DNA of 41,376 bases from Prevotella sp. (GCA_022773395.1 JALFBL010000085.1:1-41376), one strand, 5' to 3'; counted from the first letter of the stretch, positions 1 to 10,065 are shown. Numbers and translations are program-made. Notes: generated from the letters alone by a model not told the origin.

Positions 1-3000
1 TGGCGGTCCTTCCGTCCGTCGGAGTAGTCGAACATCGTCTTCATCAGCGGACCATCGTCATGGATACCGTCGTCGACGGTCACGGACGACATCACCCACT
101 TGCCGCCGGGCAGACCGTAGGTAGGCGCGCTGTGCTTATAATCGAGTGTAAAGGTTCCGCCGAGGGAGTTGGTGACGCTCTTGAGCATATTCGTCCTGCC
201 GATGGCAGAGCGGGTCACCTTCAGCTCGCTTTCCTTGTCGGATTCCACGATGTCGAGGTAGCCATCGCCATCCACGTCTTGCAAAGCGTAGGTAGGGCGA
301 TTGATGCTGTGGCTGGCAGAGGCACTGGGATTAATGGCTATTTTCACAAGGAATTGTACTGTCGTCGTGAATGCCGCATTCATGGATTCGGATGTGGAAG
401 AGGCATTTGACAGTGCCTTGGCATTTTTCCAGATGATGGGTTCACCAAATGAAGTCCCTTTGTTCAGCGCCACTCTCACCACATCATTATCCAACCAAAC
501 CTTATCGGGCAGACCATCGCCATTGATATCGGTAAGGTTGAACTTTTCTTCATTTGCCGATGTCGTCAAGTCAACACCACCGGAGAAACTGCTGCTGCCA
601 ATGTCGAAACTGGCGCCGGCACTGTAAGAACGCGACTTGCCGCCTTGTATGCGGTCTATATCCCATTTTACTGGTTCTGAGAATGTGTAGCCCAGGTTCA
701 GTTTCACACTTCCGTCTTTGCTGATTCTGTCTACAAGACCATCGCCGTTGATGTCTGTAAAGCTTTCCTCGCTCCAGTCTTCATTGGTGGGGATACCGGC
801 TGAGATGTTTACATTTGATTTGCCTTCGTCAGATGATTTCTTGTTGTTATTGTCATTTTTGGAACTTGCGGCGTGGTAGATGGTAAGTGCGGCAGAAGCC
901 ACCGGCGCGCTACCAAGACTCCATGCCTTAGATTTGTTACCACTTGTTATCGTACCGATTTGGAACTTTTCTCCACTGATTCCGCCTTGTGTGTTGGTGT
1001 ATTGTATCACACCCCCTGCCAGGATATCGGGATAGCCGTCACCATTAAAGTCCATCATGGTGGAATTGGTGGTACTGCCGCCTGTAGCATTATTGAGGGT
1101 AATTCCGATGGCGCCACTCTGTACGACAGTACTGGTGCTGGTTGTCTTCTGAACAATGGCGGAGGCACCTGTTCCTTGCAAGCAGTCTCCGCTTACTGTA
1201 TTATTGTTGGTAAGACTGCCAAAGAGATTGCCAAGGACAACATCCTGTTCTGTCAGGCGTGCAGTACCGGCTTCCGATTCCGTAAGGTAGATTTCTGTTC
1301 TCTGACCTGTCCAGCGTGATAAGGTGTTCAAGTCCGTACCCAAGGGTGTGAACACCATCTTCATGGGATCAAGTTGTTCTTCGTTGCTCTCGGGAAGTTT
1401 CAGCAGACTTTCATCTATGGGTTTGGCGTAGCGTCCATCAGTGGCATTGTATACAAATCCGCCCCAACCACGATAAAGATCGCCAAAGCCCTTGTTCTGC
1501 ATCTTGGCATAGAAACCGGCATTAACCGCAGTAATGACAGAAGACGATTGCGCCACGCTTACTGTCGACAACGTTGCATTGACACCATCCAATATGTCTG
1601 GATAGAAGAATTCGAACCAAAGTTTCTCAGACGGTGCGGAAGCAATCTGCATCGGTTCGCCAGCGACCAAGCCATTGACGATGGAGTATTCTTTCTTGGC
1701 AACAAGTGACGTAGCCGTCTTGGCAGTAAGTGTTACCTTGCCGCTTACGTTGTTAGAGGATAGTTGTACGGAAGGTGTTACCGTTAGGCTTGCACCTTGT
1801 GTGGATGTATAGGCTGCTGGTAAACTCTTTGTGTCGGAATAAGTGCCGTATCGTACACCCAAATTCACATTGACCGGTGAGCCTACGGAATCACGATAAG
1901 TGGCAATTGGTCTCCACGACAGCGATGCCCAATCCACATTGGAGGATGCGACGACCTCACATGAAAGGTTATCAAAGCCGTCTGCTACTTGATAAGAGGC
2001 TGTTATATCTCCATTAAAAGATTCTTCGGGAGCAAAAATACGCTCGAATACGGTACGTTTGCCATAGTCAGGGTTGTTGTTGCCCTGTTCATCCGTCTTG
2101 TCATTGGCAGCTATGATACGGATAGTCACCCCGTCCGTTGTAGATGGCTTGACGAATTTGCCGGAGAATGTTATGTCTGTGGCATTAACGCCTATCTCGC
2201 CCTCTCTGGTATAAACTGCACCCTCGGCAGCCTTGTATACATTAGAGGTGTAACCATTGGGCTGTTTTTCCGATGATTGCCCTTGGTAGGTTACTTCCGG
2301 CGACCAAGCTACGTTGTCGAATGCACCGTTACTCGTTTCGGTATTGCCGGACTGCACACGGAAATAAATCTTATCGCCTTTTTGAATATTGATATTGGTG
2401 GCTGTAGCAGGATAAACGGTTTCGTCACCTTTGGCTATCATCTTCTGCCACAGTTCCGTGCCACCTTTTTGGATGGCAACACGCACGCCGTCTGCCTTAT
2501 CGTATTCTGATTGGTCGAAGTCACCGGTCGGCTTCAACAAGTGTACTTCACCTGAAATATTCACAACACCGGCCGCCGGTGCCTGCCATACACGCACCAT
2601 ATCCTCCATCGGAGAGTTGGCAATGACCTCGGCTTGTTCTTCGGGTGTAACATTACCGACGGAAGTATCTAACTTACTGTTGTCGTATATGATGGGACTT
2701 GGAGTATCGGCACTGCTCAGAGTAAAAGTCGGTACGGCATTACCCGAAGCGTCAAACTCGATATGATTGAAATATACTTTTCCGTCAGAAACGAGATCTA
2801 CCAGTCCGTCACCGTTGATGTCGGAGAAATAGACAGCCGTCTTGGAGGATGTCTTCGAGAGGCTTGTGCCAACTGTCGCCACCAATGATTGCCAACCAGC
2901 CTTTATATTAGCGCCTCCGGAGAAAGAATTACTGGTTGACTTGGAGAAATTACTGATACCACGTACCCTTATCGGATTTCCGTATGTGATTTCACCATTC

Positions 3001-5066
3001 TCAGAGCGCATCTGTGGTCTGTAATAAACGGCACCGCTCTGCCTGTACACCTTGTCAGGAACACCGTCACCATTGAGGTCGGCAAAGGTTGAAAGACCGC
3101 TTGACCTGTCGTTAGAGTAACTAAAGGATGCACCTACGGTATTACTGCTGGTCGGACTGCCGTCAATAAATCCAGTTCCGGCATAGAAAGAACCACCGAT
3201 AGAGGAGCTTAAAGAGCCACCCAACGCCGTAGGTTTGTCACTGAATATTCCTCCCACAGCCGTAAGTGGATTGAGAAATCCTGCATCCAAGCCGTCATTA
3301 TGGGTGTTCCACTTTTCTTTACTGTCCTTAAATGGCACATAGCCCTTGTCAGCCTGCACGTCATCATAGTAGTCAAAATTTTGGTAGGAAACTTCTGCGC
3401 CTTTGTCATCGAGCTGCTTGACGCCCGTGAGCACGTCTTTGTTGAACGCCCCCTCACCGTAGGTAAAGGCATAGCTGCGGAGCGTATTTCCCTGGAAGTT
3501 CACGGTCATTTTCTCCAACAGACGGTTGGAAGAGGTGAGGAACCCGAAGCGGGCGTTGTTGGTTTTCAGCCTCTTTTCCTTGCTGCCCTCGAAGACCACC
3601 ACGGTATGCGGAGCCTGTCCGCCGTTGCCGGCACGCGCTTCCTTAAGATAAATGGCTTTTGCCACAAGTCCGCCACGAACCGGTTCGTCGGCTGTCTCGT
3701 ATACATACTCGATATAATCACCATGTGTTTCCTCCACACGCTTGAGTTTCCACTCGGAAATGATTTCGCGGCTGTTCCCTCCGGCATCGGTAACCGTGCC
3801 CTTGAGCACTGCTCCCTCGCCGCCGTAGGTATATACCACGCCCTGCTTGTCGGTCACTTCCCAATAATAGTTGGCCGGACTGTCGCCCTTGCGGATGATG
3901 CGTGAAAAGTCGCCGCCCTGACGGGTGTAGAACTGGCGGTCGGCTTTGCGGCTCATCTTCTCACCGCGGTGAGCCACGCCCATCTTGCCGTCGTCACCCA
4001 TCGTGGAAAGCATGGAGCCGGAGAGCGAATAGGTCTCGGTCTCGTTGGCAAGGTCATAACGCGGAACACCCCAGCGTGTATCGAGCGTTATAGAGGGGAC
4101 GGAGAGGTCCCAGCCCTGTCCGAGCCATCCGCTTCCGCCGTCGCTGTTGTAGCTGATGGCCAGGGACGGAGCCATGCCGTTGCGTGCCGGAGGCATCTCG
4201 AAGGCATACTGCAGGCTGGCAGAGCCACGGCTGTTGGCCGACGGAGGTGCTATGATGTTGAGCTTCGCCGTCGGGTCTGCCGCCTTGATGTCGTTCATCA
4301 TGGTCGGGGCGAAACCGTCGGTCTCCGGAGATTCCGGTGCCTGTATGACACCGTTGATCATGTCGGTGAAGTGGGTGGTTTTTGACTCCACATAGGCAAG
4401 TTCCTTGTTGACCCTCACACGGTCAAGAGCCACCCAGTGCCCCTCCTTGGTGTCGTAGTAGAACGTGCGGATGTCGTCTTCCGTGTAACCGCTCGGTATC
4501 CTCGTGCGGTCGTACTTCAGGCGTATGGTGGCACCCTCTTGAGTGAAGTGCGTGCCGTGGGGGAGGAAGCGGTAGCCGTCGCTCTCGCCCGTGACATTGC
4601 ACATGGCGAAGTCCAGCTCCGGCAAGTCCGCGCTGTCCACCGCGCAGATGGAAAGGCTTACCGGACGCAGCAGCCGTCCCTCTGCCACGGCAAGGGTGCC
4701 GCCGGCCACGGAAATGCTGTCCGACTGTGCCGTGGTGAAATACTTACGGACGGATCCGCCGGAAGAATCCTTTTCCTTATTTGCATTGGCCCGTTCCGTC
4801 TTATTGTCAGGAACTGCCTCAGCGACAGTTTCCTTCGACGTGCTATTGCCGGATATAAAATCTTCCTTCTGTTGCGGAGAAGGATTGCCGCTTTCTACAG
4901 TCGCCAATCCGGGCGATGTGTCGGTGGCGTCAGCCACTATGCCGGTGCCTGTGTCTTCCTGCCGGGGCATGGCGTCCGCTGTCGAGCCGGGATACATGAA
5001 AATCCCAGCCAGGCACGCCGCCGACAATATGACGGAAGCAACGGCTATGATATATGACCGTTTCAT
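1..5066 (-). CDS. SpvB/TcaC-type FG-GAP and RHS-like giant exported protein (3' end outside window)
   Basis: An uninterrupted minus-strand frame starts at ATG 5066-5064 and is still open at base 1 (at least 1688 codons). It begins with a hydrophobic export segment (MKRSYIIAVASVILSAAC), then a Ser/Thr/Glu-rich linker. Around residues 200-230 is a segment ending TTHFTDMI, often seen in front of SpvB domains in Bacteroidota. At about residues 290-335 is a typical SpvB/TcB signature (MPPARNGMAPSLAISYNSDG, then GWLGQGWDLSVPSI and TRWGVPRYD). Further on are at least six DxxGDGxxD calcium-binding FG-GAP/VCBS-type motifs, near 3085, 2815, 1050, 740, 515 and 260. This architecture belongs to the B component of Tc toxins and to large RHS-like surface proteins, so a shell-forming exported protein is likely. 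The C-terminus, where a variable toxin or adhesin domain would sit, is not visible. It lies 37 bp after the T9SS cargo gene and is probably co-transcribed. Confidence 0.85.
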   Translation of the reverse strand, partial: MKRSYIIAVASVILSAACLAGIFMYPGSTADAMPRQEDTGTGIVADATDTSPGLATVESGNPSPQQKEDFISGNSTSKETVAEAVPDNKTERANANKEKDSSGGSVRKYFTTAQSDSISVAGGTLAVAEGRLLRPVSLSICAVDSADLPELDFAMCNVTGESDGYRFLPHGTHFTQEGATIRLKYDRTRIPSGYTEDDIRTFYYDTKEGHWVALDRVRVNKELAYVESKTTHFTDMINGVIQAPESPETDGFAPTMMNDIKAADPTAKLNIIAPPSANSRGSASLQYAFEMPPARNGMAPSLAISYNSDGGSGWLGQGWDLSVPSITLDTRWGVPRYDLANETETYSLSGSMLSTMGDDGKMGVAHRGEKMSRKADRQFYTRQGGDFSRIIRKGDSPANYYWEVTDKQGVVYTYGGEGAVLKGTVTDAGGNSREIISEWKLKRVEETHGDYIEYVYETADEPVRGGLVAKAIYLKEARAGNGGQAPHTVVVFEGSKEKRLKTNNARFGFLTSSNRLLEKMTVNFQGNTLRSYAFTYGEGAFNKDVLTGVKQLDDKGAEVSYQNFDYYDDVQADKGYVPFKDSKEKWNTHNDGLDAGFLNPLTAVGGIFSDKPTALGGSLSSSIGGSFYAGTGFIDGSPTSSNTVGASFSYSNDRSSGLSTFADLNGDGVPDKVYRQSGAVYYRPQMRSENGEITYGNPIRVRGISNFSKSTSNSFSGGANIKAGWQSLVATVGTSLSKTSSKTAVYFSDINGDGLVDLVSDGKVYFNHIEFDASGNAVPTFTLSSADTPSPIIYDNSKLDTSVGNVTPEEQAEVIANSPMEDMVRVWQAPAAGVVNISGEVHLLKPTGDFDQSEYDKADGVRVAIQKGGTELWQKMIAKGDETVYPATATNINIQKGDKIYFRVQSGNTETSNGAFDNVAWSPEVTYQGQSSEKQPNGYTSNVYKAAEGAVYTREGEIGVNATDITFSGKFVKPSTTDGVTIRIIAANDKTDEQGNNNPDYGKRTVFERIFAPEESFNGDITASYQVADGFDNLSCEVVASSNVDWASLSWRPIATYRDSVGSPVNVNLGVRYGTYSDTKSLPAAYTSTQGASLTVTPSVQLSSNNVSGKVTLTAKTATSLVAKKEYSIVNGLVAGEPMQIASAPSEKLWFEFFYPDILDGVNATLSTVSVAQSSSVITAVNAGFYAKMQNKGFGDLYRGWGGFVYNATDGRYAKPIDESLLKLPESNEEQLDPMKMVFTPLGTDLNTLSRWTGQRTEIYLTESEAGTARLTEQDVVLGNLFGSLTNNNTVSGDCLQGTGASAIVQKTTSTSTVVQSGAIGITLNNATGGSTTNSTMMDFNGDGYPDILAGGVIQYTNTQGGISGEKFQIGTITSGNKSKAWSLGSAPVASAALTIYHAASSKNDNNNKKSSDEGKSNVNISAGIPTNEDWSEESFTDINGDGLVDRISKDGSVKLNLGYTFSEPVKWDIDRIQGGKSRSYSAGASFDIGSSSFSGGVDLTTSANEEKFNLTDINGDGLPDKVWLDNDVVRVALNKGTSFGEPIIWKNAKALSNASSTSESMNAAFTTTVQFLVKIAINPSASASHSINRPTYALQDVDGDGYLDIVESDKESELKVTRSAIGRTNMLKSVTNSLGGTFTLDYKHSAPTYGLPGGKWVMSSVTVDDGIHDDGPLMKTMFDYSDGRKDR

Positions 5067-5103
5067 AATGTTACAGTTATATTTGATGATAATGTGGTTT
5101 TGG

Positions 5104-8079
5104 TTATTTGGCCAGAATCTTCCGGGTGTGCTCGCCGTCGTCTGTGATGGCCTTGACGACATACACGCCTGACATAGGCACCCTGAAACGCGATGTCTTT
5201 ATGACATTGCCCTCCATCTGTCCCTCATATACGAGTTTGCCCGAAGTATCGAAGACCATGAGCGTTGCCGGACCTGTCTTTCCTCGGTCGAGCACCGCGT
5301 CAAAGATATGTGTGGTTCCGTCCTCGTTATATACCGAAAGTTGGCTGTTCCTTTCCGCCTGACCGGAATCTTGAGTCCCATGTTCTGCCTCTCCAATGAC
5401 TATATCCTGTTTCGGTTCGATGCCGTTGGGTGCTGACGGGTCACATCCGTTGCCGATGTGTACCGTGTAAGCTACCGTGCTGCTCTTAGGAGTCTCAATC
5501 TGCACGTTGCCGTTTATCTCGAAGTCTTCCACCGGTTGCCCGTTGATGGTAAGGTCGGTGATATGGGTCTCGCCACGGCCGTACTTGATGCAGATTCTCC
5601 ACAGGCGCAGTGTCCATGCGCTCTTCCTGAGGACTTCCACTCCATTGTGATACCAGCGTACATAGATGCCGCTTATCCTCAGCCCGAGGGTGTCGCCCGG
5701 CTTGATGTTCACGCCCTGGGTCAGGCTCGTGTATCCGTTAAGGATGAAATACGCCCTGTCGCCGCGCACGTCGTAGCCCCACTGCGTGATGTCCTCAACC
5801 ACTGACGGCTCCGCTCCGATGCGGTACCATGAGCCCGTCTGGGCGACAGTCCACTCGATGTCACCGCCTGTAAACCTGCGGTCGGTGTGCGAGTAGGTGG
5901 AGTACAGCAGGTTCCCCTTTCCGTGGATGTCGTTGCCGCCGCCCTGCGTGATTGTCAGGGTGTAAGTGCCGGTTGACAGGTTGTCAATCCTGTGGGTGTC
6001 TCCCATGAACTGCCCGCTGGCTACGATGTCGTCTTTCTTCATTCCCGCAACGGAATCCACCGTGAGTACATATTTATATATTGGAGTACCGATGTTTATA
6101 CCGATGTCGAGATAGCCGTCTTTTTGAGGAACACCGCCAAGGCAGGTCGTGGGATGCGCCTCCACATCGGCGGATATGCCGTCGAAGTAGGCGAAGGTGA
6201 ACACATCCGAACCGCTGCCGTCAGCATCCCACAGGATGTTGTGGAACATCGTCTTGCCTCTGCTGATGTCGGGAGAGGAGCATTTCACCATCGTGGCGGT
6301 GCCTGTGTCAAAGTGTCCTTCGCCCGACGGGTCGATGAGCATGACGGTACGCCGGCGGCTGTAATGGTAGAACTCCTTTTCGGGGGTCAGGTTGTGGGCC
6401 AGCTCGGCAAAGTAGCCGGTCTCGGAAACGCCGTTGGTACGGACGGATGCCAGAACCAGCGGAGTGCCGGACGATTCGGCCTTGATGACGCCGTGCAGCG
6501 CCGAAGACTTTGCATTGTCGGGTATGATGACGGTGCATGGCGCACTGCCCTCGCCGTCGATGCGCAGATAGACCGCCCCGTCGGAAAGCGTGACGGAAAT
6601 GTCCCTGCCGCCGGCACCTGCCACCACGGAAGCGGAAGACACCTCTCCGTTGCTGATAGCCCATACGGTGCCGTCGCTGCTGAAACGGAAGCCGTATGCG
6701 CATCCGTCATCCCCCGCACCGCTGAAGCCGGCGTCGAAAGTCGGGTGTGCGGAGGGACAGGAGAACTCTATGGACCCGTTGTTGTCAATCATGTTGGGCG
6801 TTACTGCCGTGCCGGCCGTCCCCTCGTCCTGGCTTATCATATCGAGGAACCCCTTGGGAGTGACCGTCATGCCGTTACCGGTCCAGCGCACCGTGGCACT
6901 GTCACCCACGACCGGCATGTTCGTCTTCACGAGCCATGTGCGGTTCATGATGTGCCACAGCGTGTCATTGGGAGAGGTGTATGTCTCCAGCGAGCCGCCG
7001 TCGTCGCCCCAGAACAAAAAGCCTTTGTCCGGCATGATGTTCCCGTACTCGCGTCCCATGACCAGCAGGTGCGACTCTGACGGAAGTCCGTATGCGTTTG
7101 ATTTATGGTAGCTGTCATTTTCCGGGAGGGATGCGTACAGTGGCCCTTCTTCATAGGACGTCGCAGACATCGGTTGGCTGAAATCCCATGTACTGTTTCG
7201 CGCCACGGATGTCACCCTGTTGTGATAGGCACCTGCTTCATCCCTGTCCCACGCAAGGTTTCCGTCCCCGTCGAGATAGGAGTCATTGAGCGTGATGCCG
7301 TACTTCATGGCGAGGTAGCTTTCCGCCCTGCGTCTTTCTCCGGGAGTGAGCAGGCGGTTATAGACAAGCAGCTCCGGTGTGTAGCCCTCGAACACGTTGT
7401 TGCCAAACGTGGACGTGTCGAAAGGCCCGTTGAGATGCTCGTTGGAGGTACTGTATGTTCCGCCAATGGTCAGTGTTCCGTTCGGGCCGCCCCATACCGA
7501 GGTGTTGGGCGCAGCCGCACGGTAATAGGTCAGCACCTTGGTGGCGTGTTCCTTGAAAATGTCCAGCGTTACGGAATCCTTGGATGTATGCCGGAGATCT
7601 TCTCCGTCGGTATCGCCATAATCGAGTGGCGCAACCGAACCCGGGCGCACAATCTTGTCGTTGGTGACAAGGCTGCCGCCGCCGTCGCCGCTGGCGACAC
7701 CGTAAATTACAGATTCGTTTGTGAAGGAATAAGGCGCAAACACACCGATAATCGTGGCTTGCGTAAGGTCTGAGCGGATAAGGTCGCTCCATTTCGGGGA
7801 GTCGCCTTTGGAGAAATCAATCGCCGGATTGAAGTTGAGGAACTTGAGCAGGCTCCTGTCCTGCGTGAAAACGTAATTTCCGGCGGTGCGGTTGTACGCA
7901 TAAAGCGACAATGAATCACCCGCAAAGTCGTACCAACGGTAACGACCTTGCAAATTGCTGCTGACCGGTGCGGTCCTGAACCAGACATCCACGCCATCGT
8001 CGAATCCACCGGGGGAACGAGCGGGAAGCATGAGTGCCGATAACCCGAACAGGCCAGAAAAGAGAAATAGCCTTTTCAT
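5104..8079 (-). CDS. T9SS cargo protein with LamG/DUF8202-like domain and C-terminal sorting domain
   Basis: A 991-aa protein with a signal peptide (MKRLFLFSGLFGLSALMLPA). The N-terminal third contains a concanavalin/LamG-like region ending in ELLVYNRLLTPGERRRAESY then LAMKYGITLN, a pattern common in large Bacteroidota surface proteins (DUF8202-like). The middle is beta-rich and unassigned. The last ~80 residues (VFDTSGKLVYEG, SGVYVVK, ending RKILAK) look like a type A T9SS sorting domain, so the protein is probably moved across the outer membrane and anchored on the surface or released. It has its own candidate promoter and a ~140-nt leader, and is followed after 37 bp by the SpvB-type gene. 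A surface adhesin or structural partner of the SpvB protein is possible; no catalytic motif was seen. Confidence is high for the gene and sorting domain, low for function. Confidence 0.85.
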   Translation of the reverse strand: MKRLFLFSGLFGLSALMLPARSPGGFDDGVDVWFRTAPVSSNLQGRYRWYDFAGDSLSLYAYNRTAGNYVFTQDRSLLKFLNFNPAIDFSKGDSPKWSDLIRSDLTQATIIGVFAPYSFTNESVIYGVASGDGGGSLVTNDKIVRPGSVAPLDYGDTDGEDLRHTSKDSVTLDIFKEHATKVLTYYRAAAPNTSVWGGPNGTLTIGGTYSTSNEHLNGPFDTSTFGNNVFEGYTPELLVYNRLLTPGERRRAESYLAMKYGITLNDSYLDGDGNLAWDRDEAGAYHNRVTSVARNSTWDFSQPMSATSYEEGPLYASLPENDSYHKSNAYGLPSESHLLVMGREYGNIMPDKGFLFWGDDGGSLETYTSPNDTLWHIMNRTWLVKTNMPVVGDSATVRWTGNGMTVTPKGFLDMISQDEGTAGTAVTPNMIDNNGSIEFSCPSAHPTFDAGFSGAGDDGCAYGFRFSSDGTVWAISNGEVSSASVVAGAGGRDISVTLSDGAVYLRIDGEGSAPCTVIIPDNAKSSALHGVIKAESSGTPLVLASVRTNGVSETGYFAELAHNLTPEKEFYHYSRRRTVMLIDPSGEGHFDTGTATMVKCSSPDISRGKTMFHNILWDADGSGSDVFTFAYFDGISADVEAHPTTCLGGVPQKDGYLDIGINIGTPIYKYVLTVDSVAGMKKDDIVASGQFMGDTHRIDNLSTGTYTLTITQGGGNDIHGKGNLLYSTYSHTDRRFTGGDIEWTVAQTGSWYRIGAEPSVVEDITQWGYDVRGDRAYFILNGYTSLTQGVNIKPGDTLGLRISGIYVRWYHNGVEVLRKSAWTLRLWRICIKYGRGETHITDLTINGQPVEDFEINGNVQIETPKSSTVAYTVHIGNGCDPSAPNGIEPKQDIVIGEAEHGTQDSGQAERNSQLSVYNEDGTTHIFDAVLDRGKTGPATLMVFDTSGKLVYEGQMEGNVIKTSRFRVPMSGVYVVKAITDDGEHTRKILAK

Positions 8080-8226
8080 AAGCGCAATGTGTTAGATAGT
8101 TGTACATTATGTGATGTATTTATTGGATGTCGGTTATCAGCGTGAAGTCCGTTGGGGCGTGAAAGGACAGAGTGTCCGTTCGGGATGAGTAATATGTCTA
8201 ACCCCTTGTAAGTCGGAACTGTACCG

Positions 8227-8234
8227 CAAAGATA
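8227..8234 (-). promoter_or_regulatory. Bacteroidota -7 box upstream of T9SS cargo gene
   Basis: The minus strand reads TATCTTTG, matching the Bacteroidota TAnnTTTG -7 element. The -33 region is AT-rich but has no perfect TTTG at 19-21 nt. Transcription would start near 8220, giving a leader of about 140 nt before the ATG at 8079. Confidence 0.5.
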
Positions 8235-8549
8235 CTATTATTACACAACAATCGTTATCTAAATCGAAATAAATTCTTGAATTTAATGTTAATTAACACA
8301 AAATCTTTTGAAAATGACCTGCACTGGCGACGATAATGATGTTTTATGGAGTTGAAACATATCAAAATATCGATGAACTTAAAGTCTTTGAGATGCAATG
8401 TCAGTTCTGTTATCTTTAAGGCTTATGCCGTACCAAAGCGACATGGTGAGCATTTACAAATCCCAATGGTGAACAAAACGACATTTACACCTTTTTATAT
8501 AACAAATTCGAATAAATTAGATTACAGTCGTAATTTAATTGGCTAAAAA

Positions 8550-8581
8550 TTTGCCAGACCGAATATTTTACAATACCTTTA
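8550..8581 (+). promoter_or_regulatory. Candidate sigma-ABfr promoter for the TPR lipoprotein gene
   Basis: TTTG at 8550-8553, exactly 20 nt of spacer, then TACCTTTA at 8574-8581. This is the Bacteroidota -33/-7 layout with one mismatch in the -7 box. The predicted start of transcription is near 8588, about 70 nt before the first ATG of the downstream gene. It is the only good plus-strand promoter I found between the divergent junction and the RiPP genes. Confidence 0.6.
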
Positions 8582-8656
8582 CGCCCAAGAATCACCGTTG
8601 TTGGTAATAAAATTACAGAGAAGGTTAGTATAAAAGTCTTAATTCCGATAATTACA

Positions 8657-9625
8657 ATGACTACAAATAGAATACAACATATCATCTCTTTGCTGTCATC
8701 GGAAGGAAATACTTCCAATATTGATGGCAGGACTCTTCCTTTTGGCAGTTTGCTTCATGTGAGAAGTTTTGTTATTGTGCTGGTTTCTGTCATTATGTTG
8801 GCTGCCTGTGAAAGACACACTCCGGCATGGAAACAGTTGGATATCGCAGAGAACCTTATGAACACCAAACCGGATTCAGTTCTCGCGGTATTGGATGGCA
8901 TCCCAGCCTCTGCTGTCAAAGGAAAAGAAACATCGGTCAGGTATGCACTGCTCAAATCTATGGCGTTGGAAAAGAATTGTATTGATACCCCAATATTTGA
9001 TGTCCTTCAACCTGCTATTGATTATTATATCGAGCATGGTTCTCCTGATGAGCAGCTACGGACATATTATCAAGGTAGGGTTTATCAAAACCAAGGCGAT
9101 AATGACTTGGCTACGCAAAGCTTCATGTGGGGAAAAGAATTTTGCCAAGAAGCATCCGATACCTTGGCTATGGCAAACCTCATGATAGATCAGGCGACTA
9201 TTCTGTATTCGACATATAAGATAGATGATTATATCAAGAACAATCTTGATGCGGCAAAATTATATAAAGCCATTAATCGTCCGGATTATGAAATACTTAG
9301 CCTTGCCAATGCTTTAGATGGAAGTATTCTTAACAAAGACAAACCTCTTGCAGATAGTGTTATGTCTATTACACAGGAGCGAGTTAAACAAAATCCTGAA
9401 TATGCCTCGGTGATAGTTCCGTACAATTTATCTTATGCTTTGAAATTTGGGAATAAGGAAGAGGTTATTCGTATTTTGGACTATTATGAATCTATGAAAC
9501 CCATCGATGACATAGACAGATTAGACATTGTAGAAGCCTATTGCAAAATTGATGATGCGCCTAATGCCATGCGTATCTTGACTTCTATACTCTTAACATC
9601 AAGGATTCGTTCATGGGATTCCTAA
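8657..9625 (+). pseudogene. Truncated TPR lipoprotein regulator
   Basis: The product is up to 322 aa. A hydrophobic segment ending in a lipobox (SVIMLAAC) is followed by the family pattern of a Bacteroidota TPR lipoprotein (AWKQLDIAENLMNTKPDSVL). These proteins normally run to about 500-600 aa, with a membrane helix and cytoplasmic tail after the TPRs. Here the frame ends after about six TPR-like helices in an unnatural tail (RIRSWDS). An overlapping frame reads NIKDSF near 9590-9610, which resembles the usual continuation, so a frameshift followed by loss of the 3' part is likely. The ATG at 8657 puts about 34 extra residues before the signal; an in-frame GTG at 8759 would give a normal lipoprotein signal. 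It might once have controlled the neighbouring locus. Confidence 0.6.
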
Positions 9626-9671
9626 TCCACCCGCAAATGGACGAATTGAAAATAACTTTTAATGTCGAAAT

Positions 9672-10034
9672 ATGAAGATTAAATATTTAAGCACTTTCCT
9701 GGTTCTTTTGCTGTCTCCCTGTGCCTTATCCTGTTCTGATGACAATGACGAACGTGATTGGTCTGAAAAAAAGCTTATTGAAGTTTCTTCGGAAATTGTA
9801 CCAGCATATATTTGGAGTGAACCAAACGAAGTAGATGGTATGCTGATTAGAATTGATGGGGATAATCAATGGAAAGCATATCCTATAACTTCTATTGATG
9901 GATTCGAGTTTGAGCCAGGATATTCATACACTTTAATAGTGAAAATAATTCATGTAGCAAATTCTCCCCAGGATGGTTACGATGTACAGTTTAAACTGCT
10001 CTCAATCTTATCAAAAACGAAAGTAGAGGAATAA
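9672..10034 (+). CDS. Small DUF4377-like lipoprotein
   Basis: A 120-aa protein with a signal peptide and lipoprotein cysteine at residue 21 (CALSC). The following SDDNDE is an acidic stretch of the kind that serves as a surface-export signal in Bacteroidota lipoproteins. The C-terminal half has the DUF4377 pattern (IDGFEFEPGYSYTLIVKI, ending in a LLSILSKT segment). DUF4377 proteins are small and of unknown function; some resemble HslJ/META-type heat-shock lipoproteins. It lies between the broken TPR gene and precursor A and is followed by a hairpin, so it may be a separate transcription unit. A role in immunity to the peptide product is possible but nothing in the sequence shows it. Confidence 0.75.
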   Translation: MKIKYLSTFLVLLLSPCALSCSDDNDERDWSEKKLIEVSSEIVPAYIWSEPNEVDGMLIRIDGDNQWKAYPITSIDGFEFEPGYSYTLIVKIIHVANSPQDGYDVQFKLLSILSKTKVEE

Positions 10035-10046
10035 AGCCGGATTTGG

Positions 10047-10065
10047 GTAGCCTTAAAAAGGCTAC
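10047..10065 (+). terminator. Hairpin after the DUF4377-like gene
   Basis: GTAGCCTT, a three-base AAA loop, then AAGGCTAC: a perfect 8-bp stem 12 bp after the stop codon. There is no long U-run, which is common for Bacteroidota terminators. It separates the lipoprotein from precursor A. Confidence 0.5.

Larger units (their letters stand above)
8080..8656. other. Divergent intergenic region, no credible gene
   Basis: A 577-bp AT-rich gap between the minus-strand T9SS operon and the plus-strand locus. It holds the two divergent candidate promoters listed separately. It also holds a small hairpin in the T9SS gene leader (GGACA/TGTCC near 8164-8176). One 66-codon plus-strand frame (8346-8546) has no recognisable feature and is not called. 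Confidence 0.6.

Noticed and set aside
5992..7080. 362-aa plus-strand frame
   Set aside because: Antisense shadow of the T9SS cargo gene; His/Val/Arg-rich composition is typical of a reverse-frame artefact.
8346..8546. 66-aa plus-strand frame in the divergent region
   Set aside because: No signal, domain or ribosome-binding feature, and it overlaps neither promoter in a meaningful way.
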